From a virus: 35,668 nt of DNA. The first letter of the stretch is position 1. Each line of letters begins with the position of its first letter. Under the pieces are notes generated by a model. It saw only the letters and a list, made by a program, of their open reading frames with translations, was not told where the DNA came from and ran no database searches. Shown here one piece after another: positions 35,657 through 35,668 of the stretch. A program made the position numbers and the translations under genes. The stretch is from positions 1 to 35,668 of the IMG/VR virus record IMGVR_UViG_3300032309_001048. One strand, 5' to 3'.

Positions 35657-35668
35657 AGATTGACAACC
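35657..35668. repeat. Terminal 12-base direct repeat, right copy
   Basis: The last 12 bases equal the first 12. Just before them is a short near-repeat ACGAGACTTACGAGAGATT at 35643-35661, which might be part of a packaging site. The first gene starts 63 bases inside the window end. Confidence 0.6.

Noticed and set aside
1-35668. CRISPR array, insertion sequence or integrase
   Set aside because: No regularly spaced direct repeats with unique spacers, no transposase or recombinase motifs, and no paired terminal inverted repeats were found.

Overview
The window is a nearly complete genome of a tailed double-stranded DNA phage, most likely with siphovirus morphology. Every gene I can support lies on the minus strand, so transcription runs from high to low coordinates. 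Genes are tightly packed with many 4-base ATGA overlaps, and no gene-free gap reaches 300 bases. The same 12 bases open and close the window. With a lambda gpA-type terminase and the packaging genes next to the right end, this fits a cos-type linear genome. I see no integrase, recognisable lysogeny repressor or tRNA gene. The host cannot be named. A CTCTGTGTC-type 9-base repeat (coding TED repeats) at 5547-5582 resembles repeats I associate with Verrucomicrobiota, Planctomycetota and similar environmental bacteria, which is weak evidence only.

In transcription order, from the right: a ParB-domain protein and a DDD-motif glycosyltransferase interrupted by one in-frame TGA (34282-35605); small and large terminase subunits (31740-34282); a small accessory block with a palindrome and a T-arm-like hairpin (30636-31743); gpW-like joiner and a portal with fused C-terminal domains (28100-30577); small virion proteins and a beta-rich fibre-like protein placed unusually between portal and protease (25522-28103); protease/scaffold, decoration protein and major capsid protein followed by a strong terminator (23232-25484); three glycosyltransferase genes, one fused to a methyltransferase (19636-23191); head closure, tail terminator, tail tube, a tail chaperone pair joined by a -1 frameshift at A AAA AAC, and the tape measure (13979-19639); tail-tip/fibre genes with abrupt base-composition changes (10325-13974).

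Next comes the lysis cassette (9182-10318): two membrane proteins, a lipoprotein and an M15 peptidase. The left third is the DNA-metabolism module (83-9179): metallophosphoesterase, winged-helix protein, RuvC-like nuclease, RecA-like Sak4-type ATPase, PD-(D/E)XK exonuclease, SSB-like protein, replication initiator, DnaB-like helicase and regulators. Together the ATPase, exonuclease and SSB look like a recombination system, with the initiator and helicase forming the replisome loader.

The most notable observations are the ParB/glycosyltransferase pair beside the terminase, which could belong to a DNA-base modification pathway; the glycosyltransferase cassette between capsid and tail genes, with a duplicated domain; a hairpin element present twice 23.7 kb apart; a 24-base perfect palindrome; the frameshift site; and several small genes that a simple long-ORF scan misses (3695-3874, 6977-7117, 7114-7260, 9754-9930, 30817-30978).
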